From the NCBI RefSeq assembly GCF_900143675.1, contig NZ_FRFC01000004.1, positions 1 to 64,000 of the forward strand: a stretch of DNA of 64,000 nucleotides. Reading direction: 5' to 3'. Source of the DNA: Candidatus Nitrosotalea sinensis. GTDB lineage: Archaea > Thermoproteota > Nitrososphaeria > Nitrososphaerales > Nitrosopumilaceae. Every line of letters begins with the position of its first letter. The first letter of the stretch is position 1. This document shows positions 1 through 8,245 of the stretch, piece after piece. The translations under genes and the position numbers were made by a program. The notes beneath the pieces are model-generated. The model was not told the origin of the DNA, ran no database searches, and worked only from the letters and a program-made list of their open reading frames with translations.

Positions 1-1784
1 ATATTACAGTTCAAGATACTACCGCACCAACTATAACAATGACCAATATCAACGCCAAAGCGACAGGCCCATCTGGTGCCCCTGTAACATTCTCTGCTAC
101 TGCAACTGACATTGTTGACGGTACAGACCCAGTAACATGCGACCACAATTCTGGCGATACTTATCCTCTAGGCTCAACTACTGTAAGCTGTTCATCAACT
201 GATCATGCCGGAAATACATCACATGCATCATTTACAATTACAGTTGCAGAAACTACAGCACCATCAATTACATTGCCTGGTACAATAACACAAGAAGCAA
301 CAGGCCCATCTGGTGCCCCTGTAACATTCTCTGCTACTGCAACTGACATTGTTGACGGTACAGACCCAGTAACATGCACTCCAGCATCAGGCTCTACATT
401 TGCACTTGGCTCAACTACAGTCAACTGTTCATCAACTGATGCACACGGAAACACTGCATCAGGCTCGTTCCATATTACAGTTCAAGATACTACAGCACCA
501 GTACTTGCATTACCTACTCCAATTACGGCAACAGCAACTAGCACTGCTGGTGCCCCTGTAACATTCTCTGCTACTGCAACTGACATTGTTGACGGTACAG
601 ACCCAGTAACATGCACTCCGGCATCAGGCTCTACATTTGCACTTGGCACTGCAACTGTTACCTGCACTACAAGTGACTTACATAGCAATACATCAACTGG
701 CTCATTTACAGTTACAGTCAACCCAGGACCAGTTTCCACCGTAAAAATATCCCCGCCTACTGCAACTACAATAGTTGGCTCAACTCCTATCCAGTTTACT
801 GCAACATCACAAGATCAATTCGGTAACATAAGAACAGGTGATACTCTCACATGGTCTGTTGTTTCTGGAGGAGGTTCAATATCATCAACAGGACTATACA
901 CTCCTGGTACAACAGCTGATACTGCTACAATCACAGCAACAGATGGCTCTGTCTCTGGTACTGCTACTATAACACTCAACCCAGGACAAGTAACATCAGT
1001 TACAGTGTCTCCATCTACAGTTACTCTGACTTCGACACAGACGCAACAGTTTACTGCAACATCACAAGATCAATTCGGTAACATAAGAACAGGTGATACT
1101 CTCACATGGTCTGTTGTTTCTGGAGGAGGTTCAATATCATCAACAGGACTATACACTCCTGGTACAACAGCTGGCACAACTGTAATTGCAGCAACAGACA
1201 ACTCTATCTCTGGCTCTGCAATTGTTACGGCTAATAATCCAAATACTATAGTACAAAATCAAGGTGGAGCTAATCTAAAGGGAGACAACCTCCAGTTCCT
1301 TAACCTATCTAACTTTAATCTATCAGGTGACAACCTCAAGGGAGTTACACTTCAAGGTTCAGACTTGCAGGGTGCTAATCTCTCAGGCGCAAACCTAGCT
1401 GGTGCAAACTTGCAAAACGTTAACCTTGCAGGTGCAAACCTTTCTGGTGCAAACTTGCAAGGAGTTAATCTCTCAGGTGCGAACCTACAAGGTGCAAATC
1501 TAAAGGGAGCCAACCTACAAGGAACAAATCTACAAAATGACAATCTCTTAGGAGCAGACCTACAAGGAAACAACTTGCAAGGTGCTAATCTCTCAGGTGC
1601 AAACCTACAAAACGCTAATCTCTCAGGTGCGAACCTACAAGGTGCAAATCTCCAAAATGCTAACATATCTGGAGCAAATCTAACAGGAGCCAATGTACAT
1701 AAAGCAAATCTCCAAGGTACAATTACTAGTGGAATCACTCCATCTACTTTGTCAGGTTGCTTGAATAACTCCGTCTGTCAATAG
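1..1784 (+). CDS. Repetitive surface protein, HYR + Big-like + pentapeptide repeats (3' part)
   Basis: The frame is open to the left edge, and the residues before the first in-window Met (ITVQDTTAP) repeat a motif seen later in the protein, so the gene begins outside the window. In order there are about three HYR-type repeats of roughly 80 residues (each opening near TFSATATDIVDGTDPVTC), two Ig-like Big domains that are nearly identical, then about 150 residues of pentapeptide repeats of the A-N-L-x-G type forming a right-handed beta helix. It ends with a Cys pair (SGCLNNSVCQ). No membrane anchor is visible at the C-terminus. This is typical of a large secreted or S-layer-associated adhesin; binding partner unknown. 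DNA-level repeats imply recent internal duplication. Confidence 0.85.
   Translation, partial: ITVQDTTAPTITMTNINAKATGPSGAPVTFSATATDIVDGTDPVTCDHNSGDTYPLGSTTVSCSSTDHAGNTSHASFTITVAETTAPSITLPGTITQEATGPSGAPVTFSATATDIVDGTDPVTCTPASGSTFALGSTTVNCSSTDAHGNTASGSFHITVQDTTAPVLALPTPITATATSTAGAPVTFSATATDIVDGTDPVTCTPASGSTFALGTATVTCTTSDLHSNTSTGSFTVTVNPGPVSTVKISPPTATTIVGSTPIQFTATSQDQFGNIRTGDTLTWSVVSGGGSISSTGLYTPGTTADTATITATDGSVSGTATITLNPGQVTSVTVSPSTVTLTSTQTQQFTATSQDQFGNIRTGDTLTWSVVSGGGSISSTGLYTPGTTAGTTVIAATDNSISGSAIVTANNPNTIVQNQGGANLKGDNLQFLNLSNFNLSGDNLKGVTLQGSDLQGANLSGANLAGANLQNVNLAGANLSGANLQGVNLSGANLQGANLKGANLQGTNLQNDNLLGADLQGNNLQGANLSGANLQNANLSGANLQGANLQNANISGANLTGANVHKANLQGTITSGITPSTLSGCLNNSVCQ
63..614 (+). 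repeat. Direct DNA repeats encoding HYR modules
   Basis: A 78-bp block at 63-140 recurs exactly at 300-377, and its last 68 bp recur exactly at 547-614. Identity extends to silent positions, so these are recent duplications or gene-converted copies rather than protein-level conservation alone. Confidence 0.9.
792..1173 (+). repeat. 127-bp perfect direct repeat in the Big-like domains
   Basis: Positions 792-918 and 1047-1173 are identical over 127 bp, in frame, with a 255-bp (85-codon) period equal to one Big-like domain. Such a repeat could expand or contract by recombination. Confidence 0.93.
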
Positions 1785-1839
1785 ATTTTTAAAAACAAAA
1801 AAGAGGACTTTGAAATTATTAAATCAAGATAAAGATTTT

Positions 1840-2004
1840 TTAGAATTCTATCTTGTCTTTCTCATTGAGTAGAAACTTTTTTGATTTTCTTACTCCTTTT
1901 AGATCGAACCAGCTTATCTTCAGGGTGACTTTTTTCCCCTTGATTTCATCTACTGTTATCTTGTCTGCAGTTTTCACAAGTTCACTTAGTGTTTGATTTG
2001 ACAT
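1840..2004 (-). CDS. Small basic hypothetical protein (54 aa)
   Basis: A reverse-strand frame with ATG at 2004 and TAA at 1840 encodes a 54-residue Lys-rich protein. It starts MSNQTLSELVKTADKI and has a central beta-like stretch (GKKVTLKISWF). Composition and codon use look coding, and it is the only convincing frame in this gap. I recognise no family; the lysine excess would allow nucleic-acid binding, but that is inference. It converges on the surface-protein gene. Confidence 0.55.
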   Translation of the reverse strand: MSNQTLSELVKTADKITVDEIKGKKVTLKISWFDLKGVRKSKKFLLNEKDKIEF

Positions 2005-2194
2005 TTTTTTACTTGATTTTATTTTTCAATTTGATTCTTGGGAAATAATTTTATGAACATTTTGTTAAAAATAATCCACGCTGTTTTATTCCTGGGGAAA
2101 ATGACTTGATCTTGCTGATCGATTAAGCTAGTGTTATGATAAATCAGCTAAGTTGTTGAGTATCTATAATATGCAAAAATTATATAATTGTACC

Positions 2195-2458
2195 ATGCTT
2201 CAAGCACAACTCAGTAAAGACATTGAAACCACATGTGTCATGATTAACTGTGAATCAGGCTCTGAAGGCAGAATAATTGATGAGATCAAGGAAATCGCTG
2301 GAGTTAAAGAAGCAGTAAGAACAACCGGTCCATACGACATACTTGCCATCATAGAATCAAACACTGTCGAATCTCTTAAAGAAATCATAGAAAACAGGAT
2401 TCGCAAGATTCCAAACGTGAATGCAACCACAACACTTGTCATTGCATCAAGATTCTAG
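2195..2458 (+). CDS. Stand-alone Lrp/AsnC RAM-domain protein
   Basis: The protein consists only of the ligand-binding RAM (Lrp/AsnC C-terminal) fold, about 87 residues, with no helix-turn-helix. Typical features are VMINCESGSEGRI, then IKEIAGVKEA, GPYDILAII and a closing R-K-I-P-N-V strand. Such proteins oligomerise and sense amino acids or partner with full-length Lrp proteins. I chose ATG 2195 because the family begins just before this first strand; an in-frame ATG at 2171 and a TTG at 2153 lie in AT-rich sequence that looks like promoter. Paralogues lie at 53446 and 60629. Confidence 0.85.
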   Translation: MLQAQLSKDIETTCVMINCESGSEGRIIDEIKEIAGVKEAVRTTGPYDILAIIESNTVESLKEIIENRIRKIPNVNATTTLVIASRF

Positions 2459-2513
2459 ATATTTTATAAAATAACAGCATAAACTACTTGTGCTGGTGTG
2501 ATGGTATCATATC

Positions 2514-2684
2514 ATGAAAGTAATCAGCTATAAAAAATTCCGTCAATCGCAGGCAGAATACTATGATACTACTGAAGGCAAATTATCGCGAGCCGAAGTC
2601 ATAAAAAAACTAGAATCTTTCCTGGCTCAAAAACTGGGTGAAGGTCAAGATTTTTTTGAAAAATACAAAGTGCGCGAAGCTTGA
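2514..2684 (+). CDS. Small hypothetical protein (56 aa)
   Basis: ATG 2514 to TGA 2684 encodes 56 residues starting MKVISYKKFRQSQAEYY, followed by an amphipathic helix (AEVIKKLESFLAQKLGE) and a charged tail. The mix of Lys, Glu and aromatic residues is normal for a real archaeal protein. It converges with the SNF2 helicase gene, 3 bp away. Function unknown. Confidence 0.6.
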   Translation: MKVISYKKFRQSQAEYYDTTEGKLSRAEVIKKLESFLAQKLGEGQDFFEKYKVREA

Positions 2685-2687
2685 ATC

Positions 2688-4406
2688 TTATTTTGAAACA
2701 CTATGTGCTAACCTGTCATGAATCTGGGCTAGAATAAGCTCAGCCTTTTCCTTGTTCTCAAAGGTCTCTGCTTTTTCATCCATGATTGCATCGATTTCAT
2801 AACTCTTGTCTACTAGAACATTTGCAACATGATCATCTAGTGTACCGTTACCCATCAAATAATATGCAAATACTGTATTTTTCTGTCCTATTCTATGAAG
2901 TCTGTCTTCTGCTTGTCTGTGTATTGCAGGACTCCAGTCAAGTTCTGCAAATATGACATATCGTGCCTTGCTTAGGTTGATGCCAACATTTCCTGCACGA
3001 AGTCCTGCTATTATCAACTTGGTCTCACCATTCTGGAACCTGTCAATTCCCTCTTGTCTTTCCTTGTCACTTTGTCCTCCAATTATTGATGCAGGAGAAT
3101 ATTCTGCAAGGCTTCTATGTAGAAGCTCATGTATTGCCTTGTGATGACAAAAGACAACTACACTTTCTTCTATCTCCATGATGTTTTTGACAAATTCTAT
3201 GACATGTGGAACTTTGGCAACACCAGCAGCTTGTCTTTCACTCTGAATTGCTCTCTTGTATGATGAAAACTTGTCAAATGCACTTGTTGCACTTTTTTGC
3301 TCTTCTTCTAGTCTCTCCCATATTTTGCCAAGCTCTGTCTGGTAATAGTTGATATCGGAATCAATCAGTTCCTTGTATCGTACTTTGTCCTTTAACTCCT
3401 TTAATACGTCTGATTTTTTGCGTCTTAGCATGACATGCTTGCGTAATTCCTCTCCAAGGCTTGCTCTCTTGTTTTCAAGAACAATTGCCTTTCCTTTTTC
3501 ATTGACATAGCAAAAGTATTCACAAAATTCCTCAAACGTACCTAAAAGTCCGGGTCTTAGAATGTCTACTATTGGCCATATTTCTGAACCTCTGTTGTAA
3601 ATTGGAGTACCTGAAAGGCCAATTCTGTATTTTATAGATTCAAGTGCTGCAAGCTTTTTGACTGCAGTGTATTTCTTTGTGGTCTTGGAACGCAAATGTT
3701 GAACTTCATCACAGACAATTGTTTTGATGTTCATCTTTGAAAGGTCGTTTGTTCTCTTGTGCAACAAATCATAATTGATGATGTACACGTCATATTTTCC
3801 AAGATCTTGAGCCTTGCCTGTTCTGATAAGAACCGATGATGGGTGTTCATCTTCTATTATCTTGCCATTTCGACTGCGTTTTTTCAAGAATTTTTGAATC
3901 TCTCTCTGCCAATTGTTTAATGTAACAAGCGGTGCAACAATGAGTACTGGAAATGTCTGTTTTTCTGTAGCCAAATATGACAGGGTCTGCACCGTCTTGC
4001 CCAAACCCATTTCATCTGCCAAAAGTGCATTGCCTGATGACTTTAAAAGAAAGTCTAGTCCCTCTCTCTGAAAATCTAATAATTGACCCCTGAACTGGTT
4101 TCCAGGGTTTGCTTTTCGAAGCTTTTCAATCCTTGTCCACTTTTTTTGTGGGGTGATGACTTTGCGAACCTTTCTATGCCATATTGACTTTGACTTTATC
4201 TCAAGTGGATATCTATCCATTATCCATTTTATCTTCTCAACATTTTGGACCGTATCTGGCACTATGGCTTCTTCTGGGCCGTTTCCATACCATGCATGTG
4301 GTATTACGCGGGCAACCATGCTTACTGCTCGTGAGCCTGTAAGCTTCCAAGTCCAATTCTTAGAGTATGTATCCAAGACATACTCGAGTGTGCCAAATTC
4401 TTTCAT
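2688..4406 (-). CDS. SNF2/SWI2-family ATP-dependent DNA translocase
   Basis: This is a 572-residue superfamily-2 helicase of the SNF2 type, presumably a dsDNA translocase that remodels protein-DNA complexes. Visible motifs are Walker A in LLADEMGLGKT, the DEVQ Walker B box, motif III GLSGTPIYN, and the C-terminal RecA lobe with AGLRAGNVGINL and the arginine-finger motif RQAEDRLHRIGQ. The N-terminal ~120 residues carry no chromatin-reader domain I can recognise. Length fits a minimal SNF2 core of the HARP/SMARCAL1-like or bacterial HepA-like kind. It is transcribed alone, so its target is not indicated by context. Confidence 0.92.
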   Translation of the reverse strand: MKEFGTLEYVLDTYSKNWTWKLTGSRAVSMVARVIPHAWYGNGPEEAIVPDTVQNVEKIKWIMDRYPLEIKSKSIWHRKVRKVITPQKKWTRIEKLRKANPGNQFRGQLLDFQREGLDFLLKSSGNALLADEMGLGKTVQTLSYLATEKQTFPVLIVAPLVTLNNWQREIQKFLKKRSRNGKIIEDEHPSSVLIRTGKAQDLGKYDVYIINYDLLHKRTNDLSKMNIKTIVCDEVQHLRSKTTKKYTAVKKLAALESIKYRIGLSGTPIYNRGSEIWPIVDILRPGLLGTFEEFCEYFCYVNEKGKAIVLENKRASLGEELRKHVMLRRKKSDVLKELKDKVRYKELIDSDINYYQTELGKIWERLEEEQKSATSAFDKFSSYKRAIQSERQAAGVAKVPHVIEFVKNIMEIEESVVVFCHHKAIHELLHRSLAEYSPASIIGGQSDKERQEGIDRFQNGETKLIIAGLRAGNVGINLSKARYVIFAELDWSPAIHRQAEDRLHRIGQKNTVFAYYLMGNGTLDDHVANVLVDKSYEIDAIMDEKAETFENKEKAELILAQIHDRLAHSVSK

Positions 4407-4582
4407 AATCTATAATTCTTCGACATTGGTACACTCGATTTATGAATCTTTTACTCTGGTACTATGATCGCAGTTTTTTCAATTCATTCTATCTTTGAAA
4501 CAGTTTTAAAAGAAAAGATGGGCTTTTTCAAAAATTTAGCATAAAATCAGATAAATCTTTCAAAAGGGATGCTGTGAAAGAA

Positions 4583-5626
4583 CTACTTTGCAAATTTTCT
4601 TTTGAATTTCTTTAGTTTATCCAACCCAAGTGATTTGCCAAAGAATTTCCTTACGTAAAAGTATGCAACTGCTGTAGCAACTGCTGCCGAGCCTACTACT
4701 GTAGCAACAATGGGCCAAAATACTGTCTCATGGTTTGGATATAGGCCAAACACCGTGGCAATTGTGTTTGGCACAAGTTCTGCAGTACCTGCCACTGTCC
4801 ACCAAATTATCAATATTGTGACCTTGTTTGTGACTTCGGTCTGCACAACGTTTGCACCTGTGGCAACCATCTGCATGACGTTCTCTGACATCTGTATCTG
4901 CCTGTCAAGTCTTCCCAAAATTACCTCAAATTTGGCAAGTATTACTTCATCATCTGAAACAAGATCTGCATCTCCATACTTTAGATTGTGGACTGTGTCA
5001 TAGCTTGCCCAGATTGCATTCAAAAATGTCAAAAGTGATGTCTTCATACTTGACAATTCCAATGAAATGTCTCTTGTGACTTGTCTTGATCCTGCCAGGT
5101 CTATCTCAAATTGTTCTGCTCTTTCTACAATTAATCTAAGGATGGAAAAATTGGCCTCACTTATCTCGTCGATTATTCTTGCCAAAAGTATTGTCTGTCT
5201 ATCTGCCCAACTATCTGCTTCCTTTGGGAGTTTTCTCAAAACCGTTGGTGCATAGTTGTACAAGCGTGCAATCTTTCCTCCATAATCGTCGTGAATTGTT
5301 ACTATGAGATCTTTTTTCATGAATATCAAAATCGGAGCAGTAAGTGTTGTGTTGTTTCCTGGCACTACAAATGGTATCATCAACCCAAGCATGTCTCCTC
5401 TATCTTCGTAGCTTGAGACGTATCCAGACAAGAGAACTGACGGATCCATGCTTATACTTAATTTATTGAGGATCTTTGGGGTTTCCTCAATGATGTTATC
5501 GACAACACACTCTATCCAAGTAAGATGACCTGATGATGTAATTGCGGGAAGCTCATCAAGCTCTACAGCTGGTTTCTTAAACGGAACGCCTTCTTGCATG
5601 CCAGCTACGCTGATTGCCTTTATCAT
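4583..5626 (-). CDS. CorA-like two-TM membrane protein lacking the GMN motif
   Basis: Length (347 aa) and layout match the CorA divalent-cation channel family: an N-terminal alpha/beta cytoplasmic domain, a long helical stalk (about residues 150-265), then two transmembrane helices (about 268-290 and 300-325) and a basic tail. The signature Gly-Met-Asn after the first membrane helix is absent; the corresponding loop reads ATVFGLYPNHE. The protein may therefore be a CorA relative with altered selectivity, or a non-transporting paralogue. The pentameric channel role is family knowledge; the missing GMN is seen directly. Monocistronic. Confidence 0.7.
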   Translation of the reverse strand: MIKAISVAGMQEGVPFKKPAVELDELPAITSSGHLTWIECVVDNIIEETPKILNKLSISMDPSVLLSGYVSSYEDRGDMLGLMIPFVVPGNNTTLTAPILIFMKKDLIVTIHDDYGGKIARLYNYAPTVLRKLPKEADSWADRQTILLARIIDEISEANFSILRLIVERAEQFEIDLAGSRQVTRDISLELSSMKTSLLTFLNAIWASYDTVHNLKYGDADLVSDDEVILAKFEVILGRLDRQIQMSENVMQMVATGANVVQTEVTNKVTILIIWWTVAGTAELVPNTIATVFGLYPNHETVFWPIVATVVGSAAVATAVAYFYVRKFFGKSLGLDKLKKFKRKFAK

Positions 5627-5779
5627 GTCTAGGGGGACAATTTGGACTTATATACACTTATTCGTAAACAAAAACTTACAACTTTTACCATCTGTTGCTT
5701 TTTTTCAAAACTGTTTCATCTTGATTTTTGGTATCATCATGTCCTAACATAATAATAGAGTTCTATGTGGTCTTATGGT

Positions 5780-6061
5780 ATGAAAGTACTTGTTGATGAA
5801 ATGTATGATGGTTATGATACCAGACTCAAGGAGTTTGGTTATGATGCATTTAGTGTCAAAAAACTGATTGCACAAGGAAAAAAACTGTCAAGTGATTATT
5901 CTGTAATAAAATATGCTGAAGAAAATGGAATGATTGTGGTCACAGAAGATGTGGAAATTGGAAATGCATGCAAAGAAAATAACATTAGATGTGTACTGTT
6001 AGATAGTGAAACTATATTCAAGATAATACTTGAAGATCTAAGCAAGTATAAAGAACTCTAA
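5780..6061 (+). CDS. PIN-like DUF5615 family protein
   Basis: About 93 residues beginning MKVLVDEMYDGYDTRL. The opening strand plus acidic residues, the central GMIVVTEDVEIGNACKE and the closing CVLLDS strand match DUF5615/Mut7-C-like PIN folds, a group that includes putative toxin ribonucleases. No antitoxin gene sits beside it. I chose ATG 5780 over ATG 5765 because the first beta strand of the fold starts there. Its stop overlaps the stop of the convergent DedA gene by 4 bp. Confidence 0.75.
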   Translation: MKVLVDEMYDGYDTRLKEFGYDAFSVKKLIAQGKKLSSDYSVIKYAEENGMIVVTEDVEIGNACKENNIRCVLLDSETIFKIILEDLSKYKEL

Positions 6062-6681
6062 TTGCTCTGTGGTTTTCCGATCTTCTTTTTGGCAATTATT
6101 ATTGCGATAATTATGATTCCTACTATTACTGCACCGTCTATGTAATCAGAATAGTGTCTTATCTTTGTCCATTGTTCACCTAATGCCATTCCTACATAGG
6201 TCAACATTGCACTCCATGCCAGAGATCCTACAAAGGTGTATGCGGAAAATTTCTTTAAATTCATCTTGGCAACACCTGCTGGCAATGAAATGTATGTTCT
6301 CACTGCAGGCAAGAGTCTACTTACAAATGTAGAACGGTCTCCGTATTTTTTAAAATAAGATTCAGTCCACTCTAGATGAGATTTTTTCAAAAGTACGTAT
6401 TTTCCATATTTTATGATAAACTCTCTGCCTAGTTTTACTCCTATTACATAAGCAATCAGCGAACCTACCAGATTTCCTACCGCTCCTGCAAGTATTGTAA
6501 TTATTGGATTTAGTTTTCCGGTTGAAACCAAATATCCTGAAAATGGCATTATTACTTCGCTTGGGATTGGTATGAGCGCGCTTTCTGCCACCATTAGGAA
6601 GAATATCCCAAGGTAGCCTGTGCCTGATATTGTGTTTATTACAAAATTTGCTAGATTGCTGATTATGTCAAGTGTTACCAT
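6058..6681 (-). CDS. DedA/VTT-domain membrane protein
   Basis: This 207-residue integral membrane protein has the VTT (SNARE-associated) signature: ESALIPIPSEVIMPFSGYL near residue 30, GNLVGSLIAYVIG, then RLLPAVRTYISLPAGVAKM, followed by GSLAWSAML. DedA proteins are membrane-lipid scramblases or flippases linked to envelope homeostasis and proton-motive force. Four to five hydrophobic segments are visible and the Lys-rich tail is probably cytoplasmic. Single gene, with no operon partner. Confidence 0.9.
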   Translation of the reverse strand: MVTLDIISNLANFVINTISGTGYLGIFFLMVAESALIPIPSEVIMPFSGYLVSTGKLNPIITILAGAVGNLVGSLIAYVIGVKLGREFIIKYGKYVLLKKSHLEWTESYFKKYGDRSTFVSRLLPAVRTYISLPAGVAKMNLKKFSAYTFVGSLAWSAMLTYVGMALGEQWTKIRHYSDYIDGAVIVGIIIIAIIIAKKKIGKPQSN

Positions 6682-6716
6682 TGTCTCTCAAATACCTCTA
6701 GTATGCAAGCTAAATC

Positions 6717-6884
6717 TTACCACATTCCACCGGTGCTGGTACCAGGTTCATCAAAGTTTCGTTGTGGAGCATGTTTGTGTGCTTTCTTCATATGTCTGTC
6801 TAGTCTTACTGGATCGTGAAGTTCAAGACCGCATTCCTTGCATTTTGTTGCAGGCTGCTCTTCCTTCTTCTTGAAAAGCCCCAT
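6717..6884 (-). CDS. C2H2 zinc-finger microprotein (55 aa)
   Basis: ATG 6884 to TAA 6717 encodes 55 residues with one C2H2 finger: C15-x2-C18 (CKECG) and H31-x4-H36 (HMKKAH). It is preceded by a Lys-rich start (MGLFKKKEEQ) and followed by a disordered Gly/Thr tail. Single small fingers of this type are frequent in Thaumarchaeota and may bind nucleic acid or protein. It lies between dedA and a methyltransferase on the same strand. Start and stop are unambiguous. Confidence 0.8.
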   Translation of the reverse strand: MGLFKKKEEQPATKCKECGLELHDPVRLDRHMKKAHKHAPQRNFDEPGTSTGGMW

Positions 6885-6960
6885 GATATCACAATCTACT
6901 TTCTGAGATAATAATTCTTACGGAAAAGTAACTTGACAGTATTTGCAAAAATTGAAAAGC

Positions 6961-7015
6961 TCTGCGTAGAGAGAACCTACGCAGAATAGCAACCAGACGG
7001 AAATGGTATGCTATG
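6961..7015. other. Tandem hairpins in an intergenic gap
   Basis: Positions 6961-6969 and 6977-6985 form a perfect 9-bp stem (TCTGCGTAG / CTACGCAGA) with a 7-nt loop. Immediately after it, ATAGCA (6986-6991) can pair with TGCTAT (7010-7015). Read on the minus strand, the first stem is followed by a T-rich run. It may therefore terminate the methyltransferase transcript, or be part of a small structured RNA. Confidence 0.5.
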
Positions 7016-7047
7016 AAAAATTGTAAATGCGTCGTATTGATAAGGGT

Positions 7048-7896
7048 TTATTTTTTGCACTTGATCAGGGCATATTCTATTATCTTGTCATTTGCAGCCT
7101 GCTTCATCTTCATCATTGACTTGAACAGTATGCTTTCTACATATGACGGATATCTATCTAGTATCTTTTCTCTCAAGTTGATGCGATTTTTGATGTAATA
7201 GTCTGCAAGCGGTACGTACACTTTTGATCCTATCATTTTGATCTCCATGATCTCAAGATCATGTTCTTGTATTGTTTCTTTGATGATGTCAAGACTGTAA
7301 TGTTCTGATGACCATGTAAATTGGAGTATCCCTGTCTGCATGATGCCAACTTTTGAGGGTCTTGTCAATATTGGAATTGCAATGACCATGATACCTTCTT
7401 TTTTCAAGATGCGATTTGATTCTGATATGAAATCATCAAGTGGCTTGAAGTGTTGTGCTGATTCTAGGGCAATTATTCTGTCATGTGTTGAACTTGCAAT
7501 TGGTATTTTGGTGGCAGTAGAATTTACAGGATTTATCTTGTATGATTTTTGATTCTTGTTTGCTTCTACTAGCTGGTTTTTGTTGATGTTGATACAAGTT
7601 ATCTCTATGCCAGGATAGTCTTTCTTCCATAGAAATGACGGCTCTGAAAAACCACTACCTACATCCAAAACAAATTCTGTCTTGTCAAGTTCTGCCATTT
7701 TTCCTGCCATGCGACAAAGATTCTCTTGGGCCTCTAATGGGCTAGATGTGTTTTCTTCCCAGTATCCGAAATTGAGAAAATTTCCTCCAGTTGAAGCTTG
7801 CATCACTCCTGCAAGATAGTCATACAGGTTTACAACATCATTTTCTTTTCTTCTTAGAGTCCATAGTATCACCTTGATTGGATTTGGGTTGTTCAC
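7048..7896 (-). CDS. Class I SAM-dependent methyltransferase
   Basis: This 282-residue protein has the SAM-binding motif I VLDVGSGFSEPSFLW (about residue 90), an acidic motif II region (ITCININKNQL), a motif IV-like DRIIALESAQHF and the post-motif ILKKEGIMVIAIPI. The closest general type is the small-molecule or quinone/sterol methyltransferase group (UbiE/gamma-tocopherol-like, with the GGNFLNFGYW stretch before motif I). Substrate cannot be read from sequence. No pathway neighbour. Confidence 0.8.
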   Translation of the reverse strand: MNNPNPIKVILWTLRRKENDVVNLYDYLAGVMQASTGGNFLNFGYWEENTSSPLEAQENLCRMAGKMAELDKTEFVLDVGSGFSEPSFLWKKDYPGIEITCININKNQLVEANKNQKSYKINPVNSTATKIPIASSTHDRIIALESAQHFKPLDDFISESNRILKKEGIMVIAIPILTRPSKVGIMQTGILQFTWSSEHYSLDIIKETIQEHDLEIMEIKMIGSKVYVPLADYYIKNRINLREKILDRYPSYVESILFKSMMKMKQAANDKIIEYALIKCKK

Positions 7897-7978
7897 TGGA
7901 ACAAATCTCTCAAATCGGGTCTATTAAGATATGAATTTTTATTGAATTTGATGTGGCGGAGCTTTTTATTTAGCAGGT

Positions 7979-8245
7979 ATGCAACAACTGGATATGGAAA
8001 AGTGCGATTCCAGAACTCGAGCATACAAAAATGGCAAAACATTTGATCAATGCAGAGATATTGCAAAATCACTTTCATCTGAACTTGAAGAAAAGATTGC
8101 CAAGGAAGGCCAGGTTGCATGGGATGAAATTTTGCAGACTGCCCAACATGACGAGTTGGTGTACAAGCTCACACTCAAGTATCTAAGACAAGACGGTTAT
8201 GATATTGGGGACTGGAAAAATCCGCGTGTAAAGCCTATTGTTTAG
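7979..8245 (+). CDS. Conserved-looking hypothetical protein (88 aa)
   Basis: A soluble 88-residue protein, mostly helical and charged, beginning MQQLDMEKCDSRTRAY and ending DIGDWKNPRVKPIV. No metal or nucleotide motif is visible. It overlaps the 3' end of the convergent membrane-protein gene by 11 bp. Coding character is good; function unknown. Confidence 0.65.
   Translation: MQQLDMEKCDSRTRAYKNGKTFDQCRDIAKSLSSELEEKIAKEGQVAWDEILQTAQHDELVYKLTLKYLRQDGYDIGDWKNPRVKPIV

Noticed and set aside
63-614. The HYR DNA repeats as a CRISPR array
   Set aside because: The repeats are long, in frame and within one coding sequence, with no spacer-like variation.
1352-1738. A 128-codon reverse frame opposite the pentapeptide repeats
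   Set aside because: It is a mirror of the repeated A-N-L codons, giving low-complexity Arg/Phe/Ala/Pro runs; the forward protein is clearly real.
5765-6061. The PIN-like protein as half of a toxin-antitoxin pair
   Set aside because: No small antitoxin frame lies directly upstream or downstream; the neighbours are a CorA-like gene and dedA.
6961-7015. A tRNA in the hairpin region
   Set aside because: The two stems do not form a cloverleaf and no T-loop GTTCRA-type sequence is present.
7893-8120. A 75-codon reverse frame between the methyltransferase and the 88-residue protein
   Set aside because: It overlaps the forward gene at 7979 and has unlikely composition (many Phe, Cys, Leu and Gln).
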